The notes under the pieces are model-generated. The model ran no database searches, was not told the DNA's origin, and was given only the letters and a program-made list of their open reading frames with translations. Of a DNA stretch of 64,000 bases, positions 33,577 through 43,280 are shown piece by piece (the first letter of the stretch is position 1; each line of letters opens with the position of its first letter). Source of the stretch: Fen-1254 sp963769605 (lineage in GTDB: Bacteria > Bacteroidota > Ignavibacteria > UBA10030). The position numbers and the translations under genes were made by a program. The DNA lies in the NCBI GenBank assembly GCA_963769605.1, contig CAVYML010000003.1, forward strand, positions 310,001 to 374,000, read 5' to 3'.

Positions 33577-34107
33577 ATGGATAAAAGTTTGAGGGGTCCG
33601 TATTGGATCTTCACATCTCTTTCTTTTGTATGGTGCACGGGAATAATCGCGGCTCCGCTCCTGCAAAATGCAGGAATGAACACAGCAGCCGGCGTGCTTT
33701 ATGAAGCGTATGGAAAGGTTTGCCACCAGCAGCCCGGACGCTCGTTCTTTTGTGCCGGACAGCAGTTCGGCGTATGTATACGCTGTACATCCATCTATCT
33801 GAGTTTTTTTGCTGCTGTCATCGCGTTTCCGTTCGTTGTACGATGGAAATGGAGGAGAACTGACCGGCTGCCGGTTTCGATGCTGGAAATGCTTCCATCG
33901 CGGATCATTGCGATGGTGTGTTTTCTTCCGATGCTGCTGGATGTCGGATTAAGCATTGCGGGGATCTCGGTTAGTACGACAATAACACGGGTTGTGAGCG
34001 GAACAATCCTTGGTTTGATGCTGCCATGGTACGTTGTACCTGTTTTTCTTGACGCCTGCGCGCGACTGAGATTTGAAACGATAAAGAAAAAGGAGAAGAA
34101 ACGATGA
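33577..34107 (+). CDS. DUF2085-type membrane protein
   Basis: 176 residues with about four membrane segments. The central motif KVCHQQPGRSFFCAGQQFGV followed by CIRCTSIY is the hallmark of the DUF2085 family (Cys/His-rich, possibly metal-binding). Function unknown. It overlaps the next gene by four bases (ATGA), suggesting the two membrane proteins act together. Divergent from the agmatinase-like gene. Confidence 0.75.
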   Translation: MDKSLRGPYWIFTSLSFVWCTGIIAAPLLQNAGMNTAAGVLYEAYGKVCHQQPGRSFFCAGQQFGVCIRCTSIYLSFFAAVIAFPFVVRWKWRRTDRLPVSMLEMLPSRIIAMVCFLPMLLDVGLSIAGISVSTTITRVVSGTILGLMLPWYVVPVFLDACARLRFETIKKKEKKR

Positions 34108-34646
34108 TGGAAAAACCGAGCAAACAACGAGCCGCTCTTCTTGGCGGTCTTGTCATCGGTCTCGTTTCCGGAATTCCGGGATTGAGTCTTTTGAACTGCT
34201 GCTGTTGTGCCGGAATTTTGATCGGCGGAGCGCTGTCTGTGTATCTCTATAAAGAAGAATTTACAGCGGAAATGCCCCCTCTGGAGTCATCCGATGTTCT
34301 CATCCTCAGCATTATTGCAGGCATCATCGGGGCCGTTGTAGCAACGGCTGTCAGCGGCGTGGTAAGCGCATTTTCCGGTCCTATCGAAACTGAATTTCTT
34401 CGAAAAATAATGACAAGAGTCACCGATAAATTGGCGAGTATGGGAGCGTTGCAGCAAGATGCGATCGATGAAATACAAAATCAATTAGAACAGGCAGTGC
34501 AGGAAAAGCTGACATTCGGCAGTCTGCTTCGTTCTCTGATCTTTACTCTCATTATCTATCCGATTTTCTCAATGCTCGGCGGGCTGATTGGTTTCGGGAT
34601 TTTTGGAAAAAAGAAACAAGCTTCAAATAATTATCCGCACGTATAA
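34104..34646 (+). CDS. Hypothetical membrane protein with a Cys-rich first segment
   Basis: 180 residues. Three to four hydrophobic segments: the first (about 12-45) contains LLNCCCCAGILIGG, the second is at about 66-90 (LSIIAGIIGAVVATAVSGVV), and a pair lies near the C-terminus. Between them lies an amphipathic, Gln/Glu-rich helix (LQQDAIDEIQNQLEQAVQEK). It resembles DUF4199-like small membrane proteins, but I cannot assign a family. Overlaps the DUF2085 gene and is followed by a hairpin. Confidence 0.6.
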   Translation: MMEKPSKQRAALLGGLVIGLVSGIPGLSLLNCCCCAGILIGGALSVYLYKEEFTAEMPPLESSDVLILSIIAGIIGAVVATAVSGVVSAFSGPIETEFLRKIMTRVTDKLASMGALQQDAIDEIQNQLEQAVQEKLTFGSLLRSLIFTLIIYPIFSMLGGLIGFGIFGKKKQASNNYPHV

Positions 34647-34647
34647 C

Positions 34648-34680
34648 AGATGGAGCCCATATTTGAGATGGACTCCATCT
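34648..34680. terminator. Hairpin between convergent genes
   Basis: AGATGGAG at 34648-34655 pairs with CTCCATCT at 34673-34680. It lies between the convergent membrane-protein gene and the M28 peptidase gene and could serve both strands. No clear T-tract. Confidence 0.45.
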
Positions 34681-34686
34681 CTATAA

Positions 34687-35583
34687 CTACCGCCGGCTGT
34701 TCAAGAGGAGAAGTAGCGTTTTCGTAAATTCATACGACATCTTTAACGCCTTGGGTTCAACCAGAAGAGAACGGTCGTACGGCGTGTGCAGGGCGAGGAG
34801 CACATGCGGTGTGCCAGCCGAGTCCGGTTTTTCACCGCTGGCCAGCGCCAGCATACGGGAAAGTCGATCGCCGTCTCCTTTTGGAACGACGGAAATTGAA
34901 ATATTCTCAAGATGAAGACGCGCGAATGGAAGATAATCGGATTTCGGATAAACGGAACGCTCGACAAAAGGAAAACCGGTTTGCTGTTCTGCCTCGTGCA
35001 CAATCGGAAGAAGCATGCGGTCGATTTGAGAATCAACCGGACCTATGTACATTTCATCGCCGGATCCCTCTACGTCCAGGTTAATCATCGCAAGATGGTT
35101 TTTCGGTAAAACATATTTCAAAAGATATTGCATTGAACCGATGCATCCTTGTTCTTCCTTATCGAAAAAACATATCTCAATGGTATGTTTCCAATCCTCA
35201 TTGCGCAGGTGATTGATCAGGCCGAGGACGACTGCCACGCCGCTTCCATTATCATTCGCGCCCGGGGATCCCTCTGAAGCATCGAAATGCGCCCCCACGA
35301 CGATTTTCTTTTCCCCGCGGCCGAACCGAACGATGATGTTTTCTCCTGTCAGTATCGTCGTGTCGTTTTTCTGCGGGGAAGGGGAAGAAAAGGGGACGGC
35401 AACATATCCGACCCCCAATTGCTTTAATTGGTCCTTGATAAAATCACCGCGCCGCTGAGACGAACCTCCCTCGATACCGAGGACGTATCCGTATAATTCA
35501 TCTTCGATCGTGACGGGAGTTTGTGCAAAGACAGGGCTGAAAAAGCAGAACAGGAGAAGAAGGATCGTAACAATTTTTTTCAT
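34687..35583 (-). CDS. Secreted M28-family zinc aminopeptidase
   Basis: 298 residues from the ATG at 35583, which begins a clear signal peptide (MKKIVTILLLLFCFFSPVFA). Upstream in-frame codons overlap the kinase gene and are not used. Metal ligands of M28 peptidases are visible: His99 and Asp101 in GAHFDASEGSPG, Asp111 in ANDNGSG, the Glu pair 143-144 in FFDKEEQG, and an Asp in INLDVEGSG. It should be a periplasmic or secreted co-catalytic zinc peptidase that trims N-terminal residues. It is the last gene of a purA-kinase-peptidase group and starts one base after the kinase stop codon. Confidence 0.85.
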   Translation of the reverse strand: MKKIVTILLLLFCFFSPVFAQTPVTIEDELYGYVLGIEGGSSQRRGDFIKDQLKQLGVGYVAVPFSSPSPQKNDTTILTGENIIVRFGRGEKKIVVGAHFDASEGSPGANDNGSGVAVVLGLINHLRNEDWKHTIEICFFDKEEQGCIGSMQYLLKYVLPKNHLAMINLDVEGSGDEMYIGPVDSQIDRMLLPIVHEAEQQTGFPFVERSVYPKSDYLPFARLHLENISISVVPKGDGDRLSRMLALASGEKPDSAGTPHVLLALHTPYDRSLLVEPKALKMSYEFTKTLLLLLNSRR

Positions 35584-35584
35584 G

Positions 35585-36835
35585 TCAATCGACCTTTTGT
35601 AATTTGATGCGAAAAGTGGTCTTATATCCGGGACGGTTCTCTTTGAGCGTGAGCTTTCCATGGTGATATGTTTCAACGATCCGTTTTGCAAGGCTCAGTC
35701 CCAATCCCCAGCCTCGTTTTTTTGTCGAGAACCCCGGTCGGAAAATATCCTTCCGGTGTTTTGCGTCGATCCCTTTGCCCGTATCTGCAATGTCGATGAA
35801 TACCTCCGAACCGGTTTCGCTTATCGAGTAGAGGATCGTTCCCTCGTTCGTTTCGATCGCATCGATGGCGTTTTTAGTCAGGTTCTCGATGACCCATTCG
35901 AACAGTTCTTTGTTGACGGATGCCGTGATCGGTTCCGTTTTTTCAAGAATCAATTGAACGCGCTTTGCAGAGTTGTGTACGTTATTGATGCTTGGAAGGC
36001 GCCGGTCAAAATATTGAATGACATTGCTGATAATTTCATCAATGTGCTCCGGTCGCAGATTGGGTCTGGAGCCTATTTTGGAAAAACGGTCGGCAATTTT
36101 TTGGAGCCGGTGAATATCGTTTTCCATATCGCGCAGGGTTTCCAGTTGCTGCCCACTGGCTTCGTCTTTGAGGAGTTCCACCCATCCGAGCATGCTGGAA
36201 ATCGGCGTTCCGAGCTGGTGCGCCGTTTCACGGGACAAACCGACCCAGATATTGCTCTGTTCGCTTCGTTTGATGTAGCTGAAACTGATATATGCAATCA
36301 ACAGAAAAAGCGCCGCAATCGACATCTCGATGTAGGGAAGCCACCGAAGTTTTATAATAAGAGATGATTCCCCGTAATGAACGTAATTAAGTACTACGGT
36401 GTCCTGGTACGCGACTTTGATCGGCTCGTGCATGCGATCCATTTCTTCCGTAATCCGCAGCAGGACAAGCCGCTGTCTGTCTTGAGAAAGAGTCGTATCG
36501 ACGGCGAGATTACGGATGTTGTTTTGATAAGGTGCGATGGGTTCGTTCTTTTCGTTCGACAGGATAATGGGAAAATCGATCGCGCCGATGATGTTGGAAA
36601 AAACGAAATTAAAATCTCCCTCCACCGTTTTTCCGTTGACAATGTATTCGAGCGATTCGGCATAGAGCCGTGCAATGTCGTTTTCTTTTTTGTTCAAATC
36701 CCGCACTAAACCGTGGGTATACCAGAGTGTCGCAGCAATAAGAGCAAATGCAACAATGAGCAGCAAAATTTTCAGCTTGCTTGAAATGGGAAGGGAACCC
36801 GTTGCTTTGGAATGTGTCGCGGTCGAGTTCGTCAT
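35585..36835 (-). CDS. Membrane sensor histidine kinase, orphan
   Basis: 416 residues. Two membrane helices (about 22-40 and 166-186) enclose a periplasmic sensor region of about 125 residues. The dimerisation/phosphoacceptor motif SRETAHQLGTPISSMLGWVE contains His206. The ATP-binding domain follows: N-box ENLTKNAIDAIE, G1 DIADTGKGID, and the G2 region KKRGWGLGLSLAKRIVETYH. No response regulator gene is adjacent, so its partner is elsewhere. It lies between purA (12-nt gap) and the peptidase gene. Confidence 0.9.
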   Translation of the reverse strand: MTNSTATHSKATGSLPISSKLKILLLIVAFALIAATLWYTHGLVRDLNKKENDIARLYAESLEYIVNGKTVEGDFNFVFSNIIGAIDFPIILSNEKNEPIAPYQNNIRNLAVDTTLSQDRQRLVLLRITEEMDRMHEPIKVAYQDTVVLNYVHYGESSLIIKLRWLPYIEMSIAALFLLIAYISFSYIKRSEQSNIWVGLSRETAHQLGTPISSMLGWVELLKDEASGQQLETLRDMENDIHRLQKIADRFSKIGSRPNLRPEHIDEIISNVIQYFDRRLPSINNVHNSAKRVQLILEKTEPITASVNKELFEWVIENLTKNAIDAIETNEGTILYSISETGSEVFIDIADTGKGIDAKHRKDIFRPGFSTKKRGWGLGLSLAKRIVETYHHGKLTLKENRPGYKTTFRIKLQKVD

Positions 36836-36847
36836 GCGATTTAAATG

Positions 36848-38137
36848 TTAGTGAAGCGTGAGCGTTTGGTCCCGCCGCGCTCCGACGGAAACCATCCATA
36901 ATTTTACATCGATCATCTCCGCAACAGCTTCGAGATATTTTTTAGCCGCCGCGGGAAGCTGCCGGTACGTGCGCACTCCCGACGTTTTGGTCTTCCATCC
37001 CTTGAAGCTTTTATATTCCGGTTCCGCAATTTCCAGAGTCTGGCTGTCGCTCGGGAAATGGAGAAGTTTTTTGTTTCCGATCTTATAGCCGGTACAGACT
37101 TTGATCTCATCGAAATCGTCGAGGACGTCGAGTTTAGTGACCGCAATTTTTTGAATGCCGTTGATGCGAACGGAATACTGCAGGCTGAAAAGGTCGAGCC
37201 AGCCGCAGCGGCGCGGTCTTCCGGTGGTTGCGCCGAATTCGCCTCCCGTCGTCCGCAATGTTTCGCCGATCTCATTGCATTGTTCGGTCGGGAACGGGCC
37301 GTTGCCGACGCGTGTGCTGTATGCTTTGACAACGCCGACAATCGAGTCAACGGAAGTAGGCGGCACGCCAAGCCCCGTGCAGGCGCCGCCGCTCGTCGGA
37401 TTGGAAGAAGTAACGAACGGATATGTGCCGAAATCCACGTCGAGCAGCGCGCCCTGCGCTCCTTCCGCCAGAATATTTTTCTTCTGCTTGAGCGATAAGG
37501 CGAGATAGGCCGATGTGTCTTTAATGTAGGGATCGATTTTTTTGTCGAACTCCTGATACTCCTGCAGGATTTGATCGACATCGAGAATTTTTGAATTGTA
37601 CAGCTTGCTGAGAAGTTCGTTGTTTGCCTCGATGTTCCGCTTCAGCTTGCGGCAGAGAAGATCGCGATCCAGCAGATCGACGACGCGTATGCCTGTGCGC
37701 ATGTATTTATCGATATAGGCCGGACCGATGCCGCGGCCGGTTGTACCAATGCGGTCATTGCCCTGTTCCCGCACGGAATCGAGCAGTTTATGATACGGCA
37801 TGATCAGGTGGGCGTTGTGACTGATAAAGAGGCGCCCGTCGGTCTTGATGCCTGCCTTCTTGAGCTGGTCTATTTCCGCCATCAGGGCAACCGGATCGAG
37901 CACAACTCCGTTGCCGATAACACAAACAACGTGTTTATGAAAAATTCCGGAGGGAATAAGATGTAAAACATATTCTTTTTCCGTTTTTCCGCCTTTATCC
38001 GGAATAACAACCGTATGTCCTGCATTTGCACCGCCCTGATAACGGGCGACAATGTCGACGTGGTTGCTCAGGTGATCAACGATTTTTCCTTTTCCTTCAT
38101 CGCCCCATTGGGCGCCTACAATAATTTGAATTGGCAC
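36848..38137 (-). CDS. purA: Adenylosuccinate synthetase
   Basis: 429 residues. Joins IMP and aspartate with GTP hydrolysis, the first step from IMP to AMP. The GTP-binding P-loop-like VGAQWGDEGKGKIVDHLS near residues 6-23 has the catalytic Asp. HAGHTV-type and IMP-binding segments (GNGVVLDP, TGRGIGPAY, EGAQGALLDVDFGTYPFVTS) are all present. The start is a GTG at 38137. Normal length and no lesion. It heads a minus-strand group with the histidine kinase and the M28 peptidase. Confidence 0.96.
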   Translation of the reverse strand: MPIQIIVGAQWGDEGKGKIVDHLSNHVDIVARYQGGANAGHTVVIPDKGGKTEKEYVLHLIPSGIFHKHVVCVIGNGVVLDPVALMAEIDQLKKAGIKTDGRLFISHNAHLIMPYHKLLDSVREQGNDRIGTTGRGIGPAYIDKYMRTGIRVVDLLDRDLLCRKLKRNIEANNELLSKLYNSKILDVDQILQEYQEFDKKIDPYIKDTSAYLALSLKQKKNILAEGAQGALLDVDFGTYPFVTSSNPTSGGACTGLGVPPTSVDSIVGVVKAYSTRVGNGPFPTEQCNEIGETLRTTGGEFGATTGRPRRCGWLDLFSLQYSVRINGIQKIAVTKLDVLDDFDEIKVCTGYKIGNKKLLHFPSDSQTLEIAEPEYKSFKGWKTKTSGVRTYRQLPAAAKKYLEAVAEMIDVKLWMVSVGARRDQTLTLH

Positions 38138-38269
38138 GGTTCTTCTTTATATGTTATGTTTGGATAGTCTGTTTTTTACAAGCCCGGCTGTATTCGGATC
38201 AAAGATGCAAAGAATATATCTATGTACATATTTTTCGCACGAATTACAATATGAATATTGGCCTTATGC

Positions 38270-39085
38270 TTAGAATCCTGCGAGCTGTTCGCTTTCTTTC
38301 CAGAATGCAGAGCGCAGGCTGGCATTTTCGGCAATCGGAGAGGGGAAGGTTTCTTTGCATTGAACAAAATATTTTCCGGTCGTTTGAGTAACTTCCGGAG
38401 AAGAAGCCAAAAAGACCGATGTTTCCGTGCCGCTTTGCACATCGGCTCCATGAATATTGAATCCTTTGCGTAAAAGTTTCGTATTGATAACTCCCGGATG
38501 CAGCGCGTTGGAAGTTACTCCGGCTCCTTTGAGACGGACTGCAAGTTCGCAGCTGAAAAGAATGTTCGCCAGTTTGGAGAGCGCATACGCCGAGTACGGG
38601 TCGAATTTTTTTTCTCCCTGTAGATTATCAAAGTCCAGCCGGCCATTTGTATGGGAAATGGAACTGACATGAACAATACGCGAAGGACGGCTCTGTTTTA
38701 AAAGATCGAGCAGCAGGTTTGTCAGTAAGAAATGCGCCAGATAATTCACGCCGAAAGTCATTTCATAACGGTCCTGCGTTAAAATGTGTTCGTTCATATA
38801 CACGCCGGCATTATTGATAAGAACGTCAAGACGGGGAAAACGGCTTTGAATATCGGCTCCCATAGCCCGGACTTGCTGCAGCGAAGAAAAATCCGCCGCA
38901 GTATATTCGACGGCTGCCGCCGGCGCTGAATGCCGTATCTCTTCCGCAGCCATGCGCGCGCGTTCCGTATCGCGTCCATGGAGAATGACGGCAGCACCCA
39001 TCTGCGCAAGTTTGCAGGCGGTCTGTTTGCCTATTCCATCGGTCGAACCGGTGATGAGAATCGTTTTTCCTGAAAGATTTTCCAT
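38270..39085 (-). CDS. Short-chain dehydrogenase/reductase (retinol dehydrogenase-like)
   Basis: 271 residues from the ATG at 39085. Classical SDR features: TGSTDGIGKQTACKLAQMGA (NAD(P)-binding TGxxxGIG), a basic residue after strand 2 (LHGRD) favouring NADPH, NNAGVYM, the catalytic Ser in HVSSISHTNG, and the Tyr-x3-Lys pair in YSAYALSKLANILFS. The overall pattern is nearest to the retinol dehydrogenase/WWOX-like group. Substrate unknown. One base separates it from the nitroreductase gene upstream, so the two redox genes are likely co-transcribed. Confidence 0.88.
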   Translation of the reverse strand: MENLSGKTILITGSTDGIGKQTACKLAQMGAAVILHGRDTERARMAAEEIRHSAPAAAVEYTAADFSSLQQVRAMGADIQSRFPRLDVLINNAGVYMNEHILTQDRYEMTFGVNYLAHFLLTNLLLDLLKQSRPSRIVHVSSISHTNGRLDFDNLQGEKKFDPYSAYALSKLANILFSCELAVRLKGAGVTSNALHPGVINTKLLRKGFNIHGADVQSGTETSVFLASSPEVTQTTGKYFVQCKETFPSPIAENASLRSAFWKESEQLAGF

Positions 39086-39086
39086 G

Positions 39087-39620
39087 CTACCACACTTCCC
39101 TGTGTATTTTGTCCTGCCTGAATTTGTTTTTCGGCGCATCTTCGCCGGTCGGGTGTCCGATTGGAATAACGTTGAGGGGAATGATTTCCTTCGGAATATT
39201 GAGAATCCGGCGGACGGGATCCATCCGTTCCGGGTACGGATATGCGGCAGTCCACAGAGCGCCAAGCCCGAGCGCTTCGGCGGCAAGGAGTATATTCTGG
39301 CTTGCCAGCGTGGAATCGATGACTGCATATTCTTTGAACTGATGATGCGCCTGCTGCGGGTCGCAGCAGACAATTATGGCTGCCCCGGCTTTTGAGAGCA
39401 TTTTGGCATACGGAAGAGCATCGCACAGTTTGTCGAGTGCAGATCGATCGGTAACGCAAACAAATTCCCACGGCTGCGTATTGACGGCGCTCGGCGCAGC
39501 CATGCCCGCTTTAAGTATCTCCAATAAATCCTCGCCGCTCACCGTTTGGCCGGTAAAATGACGCACGCTCTTTCGACCGGCGATGAGAGAGAGCGCTGAT
39601 TGTGTTTTTTTCATTTTCAT
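39087..39620 (-). CDS. Nitroreductase-family flavoprotein
   Basis: 177 residues. FMN-dependent NAD(P)H oxidoreductase fold: the RKSVRHFTGQTVSGEDLLEI start contains the FMN-phosphate Arg, followed by GMAAPSAVNTQPWEFV. The middle carries ASQNILLAAEALGLGALWTA, and VIPIGHPTGEDAPKNKF is near the end. Short for the family and likely a homodimer. Substrates vary widely (quinones, nitro compounds, flavins), so a physiological role cannot be assigned. Upstream partner of the SDR gene. Confidence 0.9.
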   Translation of the reverse strand: MKMKKTQSALSLIAGRKSVRHFTGQTVSGEDLLEILKAGMAAPSAVNTQPWEFVCVTDRSALDKLCDALPYAKMLSKAGAAIIVCCDPQQAHHQFKEYAVIDSTLASQNILLAAEALGLGALWTAAYPYPERMDPVRRILNIPKEIIPLNVIPIGHPTGEDAPKNKFRQDKIHREVW

Positions 39621-39709
39621 TTTTGCCTTTAAAGTTTTCTTGGACTATATTGACGCTGAGCAAAATGATATGTTCTAATCCTACCGAAATCCGATGAAAG
39701 GAGCAAGTC

Positions 39710-40981
39710 TTGGATAAATTTATTATCAATGGCGGAAAATCACTCTGCGGATCTATTCCGGTCGGCGGTGCAAAAAATGCATCGCTTGCCTTAATGCCTG
39801 CATCCATTCTTGCTTCCGGTACATCTCAATTGTATAACACACCGGAGCTTCGGGATATTCATACAATGAGCCGCCTGCTCGAATCGATGGGATTGGACGT
39901 AAGGCTTAAAAACCATACGGTTACGATCAACAGCAACGGCATCAATAATTTTGAAGCTCCCTATGAACACGTCAAAACAATGCGCGCGTCGATCTATGTC
40001 CTGGGGCCGCTTGTCGGAAGGTTCGGGCAGGCAAAAGTGTCTCTTCCCGGAGGATGTGCGTGGGGTCCGCGTCCCGTGAATATGCATATCGAGGGAATAA
40101 AAAAACTCGGCGCCGATATCGAACTGGAGGCCGGGTATATCATTGCAAAAGCAAAACGTCTTCATGGAGCGAGAATTTTATTCGATATCTCCAGTGTGGG
40201 AGCAACCGGTAATGTCTTAATGGCGGCGGTGCTTGCCAAGGGGACGACGCTGATTGAAAATGCGGCGCAGGAACCGGAGATTGTTCAGCTTACGGAATAT
40301 CTTATCCTTATGGGAGCAAAAATTCACGGCGCCGGTAGCGGCAGATTGGAAATTGAAGGAGTCGACGAATTGCATCCTGCCGATATTACGACGATCCCCG
40401 ACCGGATCGAAGCGGGGACATTTTTAGTCGCAGCTATGCTTGCAGGAAAAAAAGACATGAGCGTCCGCATCCAGAAATGCGAACCCGCCCATATCGGATC
40501 TCTTCTTGTCAAACTTGAAGATGCAGGCGGCATGATAACGACGGGACCGGATTGGGTGGAACTTGTTCCGCCGAAAGAAATCCGTCCGATCAACATCACG
40601 ACTGCAATTTATCCCGGCTTCCCGACCGATATGCAGGCACAATGGATTACGCTGATGTCGCTTGCTCAGGGAACGAGTATGATAACGGATACGATTTATT
40701 TCGATCGATTTATGCATGTTCCGGAACTGTCGCGACTCGGCGCTAATATCATCATGAAAGAAAATATCGCTACTGTTGCGGGTGTACAGAAATTGGTAGG
40801 GGCGAAAGTTATGTCCACCGATTTGCGCGCCAGCGCTTCTCTCATTCTTGCCGGACTCGTTGCCGAGGGAACCACCGAAGTGCTTCGCGTGTATCATATC
40901 GACCGCGGATACGAATCGATCGAAACCAAGCTTCAGGCGCTCGGTGCGGATATACAACGGGAAAAAGGAGAAGAGTTCTGA
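39710..40981 (+). CDS. murA: UDP-N-acetylglucosamine 1-carboxyvinyltransferase
   Basis: 423 residues. Transfers enolpyruvate from PEP to UDP-GlcNAc, the first committed step of peptidoglycan synthesis and the fosfomycin target. The PEP-binding cysteine is present in GGCAWGPRPVNMHIEG, so the protein is of the fosfomycin-sensitive type in this respect. The KNASLALMPASIL start and the PDRIEAGTF and TTAIYPGFPTDMQAQW segments are typical. The start is TTG at 39710 with AAAGGAG about 6 nt upstream; no ATG lies earlier in frame. The following membrane peptidase gene starts 22 nt after its stop. Confidence 0.95.
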   Translation: MDKFIINGGKSLCGSIPVGGAKNASLALMPASILASGTSQLYNTPELRDIHTMSRLLESMGLDVRLKNHTVTINSNGINNFEAPYEHVKTMRASIYVLGPLVGRFGQAKVSLPGGCAWGPRPVNMHIEGIKKLGADIELEAGYIIAKAKRLHGARILFDISSVGATGNVLMAAVLAKGTTLIENAAQEPEIVQLTEYLILMGAKIHGAGSGRLEIEGVDELHPADITTIPDRIEAGTFLVAAMLAGKKDMSVRIQKCEPAHIGSLLVKLEDAGGMITTGPDWVELVPPKEIRPINITTAIYPGFPTDMQAQWITLMSLAQGTSMITDTIYFDRFMHVPELSRLGANIIMKENIATVAGVQKLVGAKVMSTDLRASASLILAGLVAEGTTEVLRVYHIDRGYESIETKLQALGADIQREKGEEF

Positions 40982-41003
40982 CAGCTCTTCGATATTGAGT
41001 CGT

Positions 41004-43247
41004 ATGATCAATTCTATCATCCGCACGCGTGCGTTTTCCGGCGCGGCCATTGCTGTTACGCTCACAGCGATTGTCTGCACCCGCATACCGTTGTTCAAAT
41101 CGCTGGGATTCGAATTCTCCGCCGCTGTTGCAATCGCCGGCGGTTTCATCGCGGGCCTATTTATGCTCGGCGCATGGAAAGCCCGGCAATGTCAAACACT
41201 GCGGGAGGCGCGGATCTTTATCGGTTCGACGGCAGCGCTTCTTCTGCTGCTGTCGCTTCTTCCTCTTTTCATTGCGCTCGGCAGCGCTCTTTTTATCAAG
41301 AACTGCTCCATTGCCGCCGGTATGGAATATTATTTTCTTCTTGCCGTGCCTTCCTTCTTGTTTTGCGGAGCGCTCGCTTTTCTCGTTGCAGTCGTTTCAT
41401 ACCGGTTCCAAAAAACTTTTTTTATCGTTCTCACCCTGCTGATTCTGGCGCATATACCGCTTGTTGCGCTGCTGCGCCCTCAAATTTTTGCTTTTAACCC
41501 GATCATCGGATATTTCCCCGGGATTACCTATGACGAGTCCATAAACATTCTCCGCAGTCTTATAATTTATCGCCTTGGAACGGCTGCCGCATCCGTCGCA
41601 ATCGCTTCTTTTGCCCTCTGGCTTTGGGAACGAAAGCGAACTTCGGACGATGAACCCTCTCAGCACGCAATTCCGGAATTGATTCTTCTCGCTCTCCTTG
41701 TGCCGTTCGTCTGCATTCTCTTTCTTTTCAGCGACCGCATCGGATTATCCTCATCGGAGGATTTTATAAGGGCAAAGCTCGGAGGAAGTTATCGTACCGC
41801 TCATTGTGAAATTGTGTATCCTTCAGGATTGTGGAAACGGGAATATGTCGAGCGGCTCGGTGTTTTGCATGAATATTATTATGAGCAATTGAGCCGGTAT
41901 TTTCAGGTTCGTCCGGCGGAACGGATGACGATCTTCTTCTATGCCGGTGCGGAACAAAAGGGAAAACTTATCGGGGCGTCGGAGACCGATATTTCAAAAC
42001 CATGGATGCACCAATCGCATATCAACGCCGCCGATGCAGAGCATGTCCTGAAACATGAAATGGCACATCTCTTTACGGCAGAGTTCGGCTGGTCTCCCTT
42101 GCGCATCTCAAAAAAATCCGGACTTATCGAAGGCACGGCAGTTGCTGCGGACGGCGCCTGGTTTGAAGATTCCGTCCACCGGACGGCTTCCTTAGTTTTT
42201 GCGTCCGGCGCTCCGGTCGATGCCGTTTCCATACTTGATTCTTTCGGGTTTGCTTCTTCGTACGCCGGTACGAGTTATACACTTGCCGGTTCGTTCTGTT
42301 CGTTTCTTGTCGATTCGTACGGAATTGAAAAATTCAAGCGACTGTACGCAACGGGATCCTATCGAGCCGTCTACGGAAGGGAGTGCTCCGACCTCGCTTC
42401 CGAGTGGGAGCAGTTCATCCGCCGGCTGCCTGTTACATCTTCCGACAGCATGAAAGCGCGGTATTTTTTCAGGCGCGGATCGATCTTTCAAAAAGAATGC
42501 GTGCGTGTGATTGCCGATCTCAATCAGGCGACAAGACATTTTATGTCCGATCATGATTACGAGCAGGCGATCGCATCCGCGGAACATTCGCTGAATCTCA
42601 GCCGCACGCCGGAAGCGGTTCTGCAAAAAGTCAATGCGCTTTTTGAGCTTCGGAAGTTTCAGGATGTTTTAACCTTCATCCGTCTTCAGGAAAGCGGTAT
42701 GCCGATGCGGGATTCATTGCACAGCGGGACAGCTCTTTGGGATCTTCTTCCCATGCATCTCCGTGCAGGAGACGCATTGTGGGCGCTGGACTCGCTCGAA
42801 CAGGCGAAACGTGAATACGAAACTCTGCTGGCGCTGCACCTGACCATGGGCTATGATGAAGCATGCAGCATGCGTTTGGCTTCAATAGATTCGCCGGAGC
42901 GAAATGCTTTAAAAATCCTTTTCGTCTATACAACGGCATTAGACGATACGGGTCGAAGCACGCGGCTTTCGCGGCTGTCAACGCCGCCGGCAAAGTATAT
43001 GTCGGCCGGAATGTTGATGGCAAAAGAACATTACACAGAAGTTGAAAAAATATTGGAATCGGCGGCCGGGTCGTCCCCGCTTCTGGAGTTTTTCCGGCTC
43101 CGAATGATCGGGAAAGCGCTTTTCTTCGGCATGGAAAAGGAACGGGCGCGAAATATTTTTCAGCAGGCGTACTCACAGGCTCCATCGCCCGCATTCTGCA
43201 GGGAAACAAAAGAATGGCTCGACCGTTGTATTTTCGAGCAGAAATAA
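41004..43247 (+). CDS. Polytopic membrane protein with a gluzincin (peptidase MA-like) metallopeptidase domain and TPR-like tail
   Basis: 747 residues from the ATG at 41004; upstream in-frame codons lie inside murA. The first 250 residues contain about seven membrane helices. A zinc-peptidase domain follows with HEMAHLFTAEFG (HExxH, about residue 352) and a downstream glutamate in GLIEGTAVAADG, as in gluzincins of the peptidase MA group. The C-terminal 250 residues are helical with TPR-like repeats (AIASAEHSLNLSRTPEAVLQ). The architecture suggests a membrane-anchored, periplasm-facing protease or a non-peptidase relative. Substrate unknown. Linked to murA by a 22-nt gap. Confidence 0.75.
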   Translation: MINSIIRTRAFSGAAIAVTLTAIVCTRIPLFKSLGFEFSAAVAIAGGFIAGLFMLGAWKARQCQTLREARIFIGSTAALLLLLSLLPLFIALGSALFIKNCSIAAGMEYYFLLAVPSFLFCGALAFLVAVVSYRFQKTFFIVLTLLILAHIPLVALLRPQIFAFNPIIGYFPGITYDESINILRSLIIYRLGTAAASVAIASFALWLWERKRTSDDEPSQHAIPELILLALLVPFVCILFLFSDRIGLSSSEDFIRAKLGGSYRTAHCEIVYPSGLWKREYVERLGVLHEYYYEQLSRYFQVRPAERMTIFFYAGAEQKGKLIGASETDISKPWMHQSHINAADAEHVLKHEMAHLFTAEFGWSPLRISKKSGLIEGTAVAADGAWFEDSVHRTASLVFASGAPVDAVSILDSFGFASSYAGTSYTLAGSFCSFLVDSYGIEKFKRLYATGSYRAVYGRECSDLASEWEQFIRRLPVTSSDSMKARYFFRRGSIFQKECVRVIADLNQATRHFMSDHDYEQAIASAEHSLNLSRTPEAVLQKVNALFELRKFQDVLTFIRLQESGMPMRDSLHSGTALWDLLPMHLRAGDALWALDSLEQAKREYETLLALHLTMGYDEACSMRLASIDSPERNALKILFVYTTALDDTGRSTRLSRLSTPPAKYMSAGMLMAKEHYTEVEKILESAAGSSPLLEFFRLRMIGKALFFGMEKERARNIFQQAYSQAPSPAFCRETKEWLDRCIFEQK

Positions 43248-43280
43248 CGGTATCTTGAACAAAAGGAAGGAGAATTGAAA

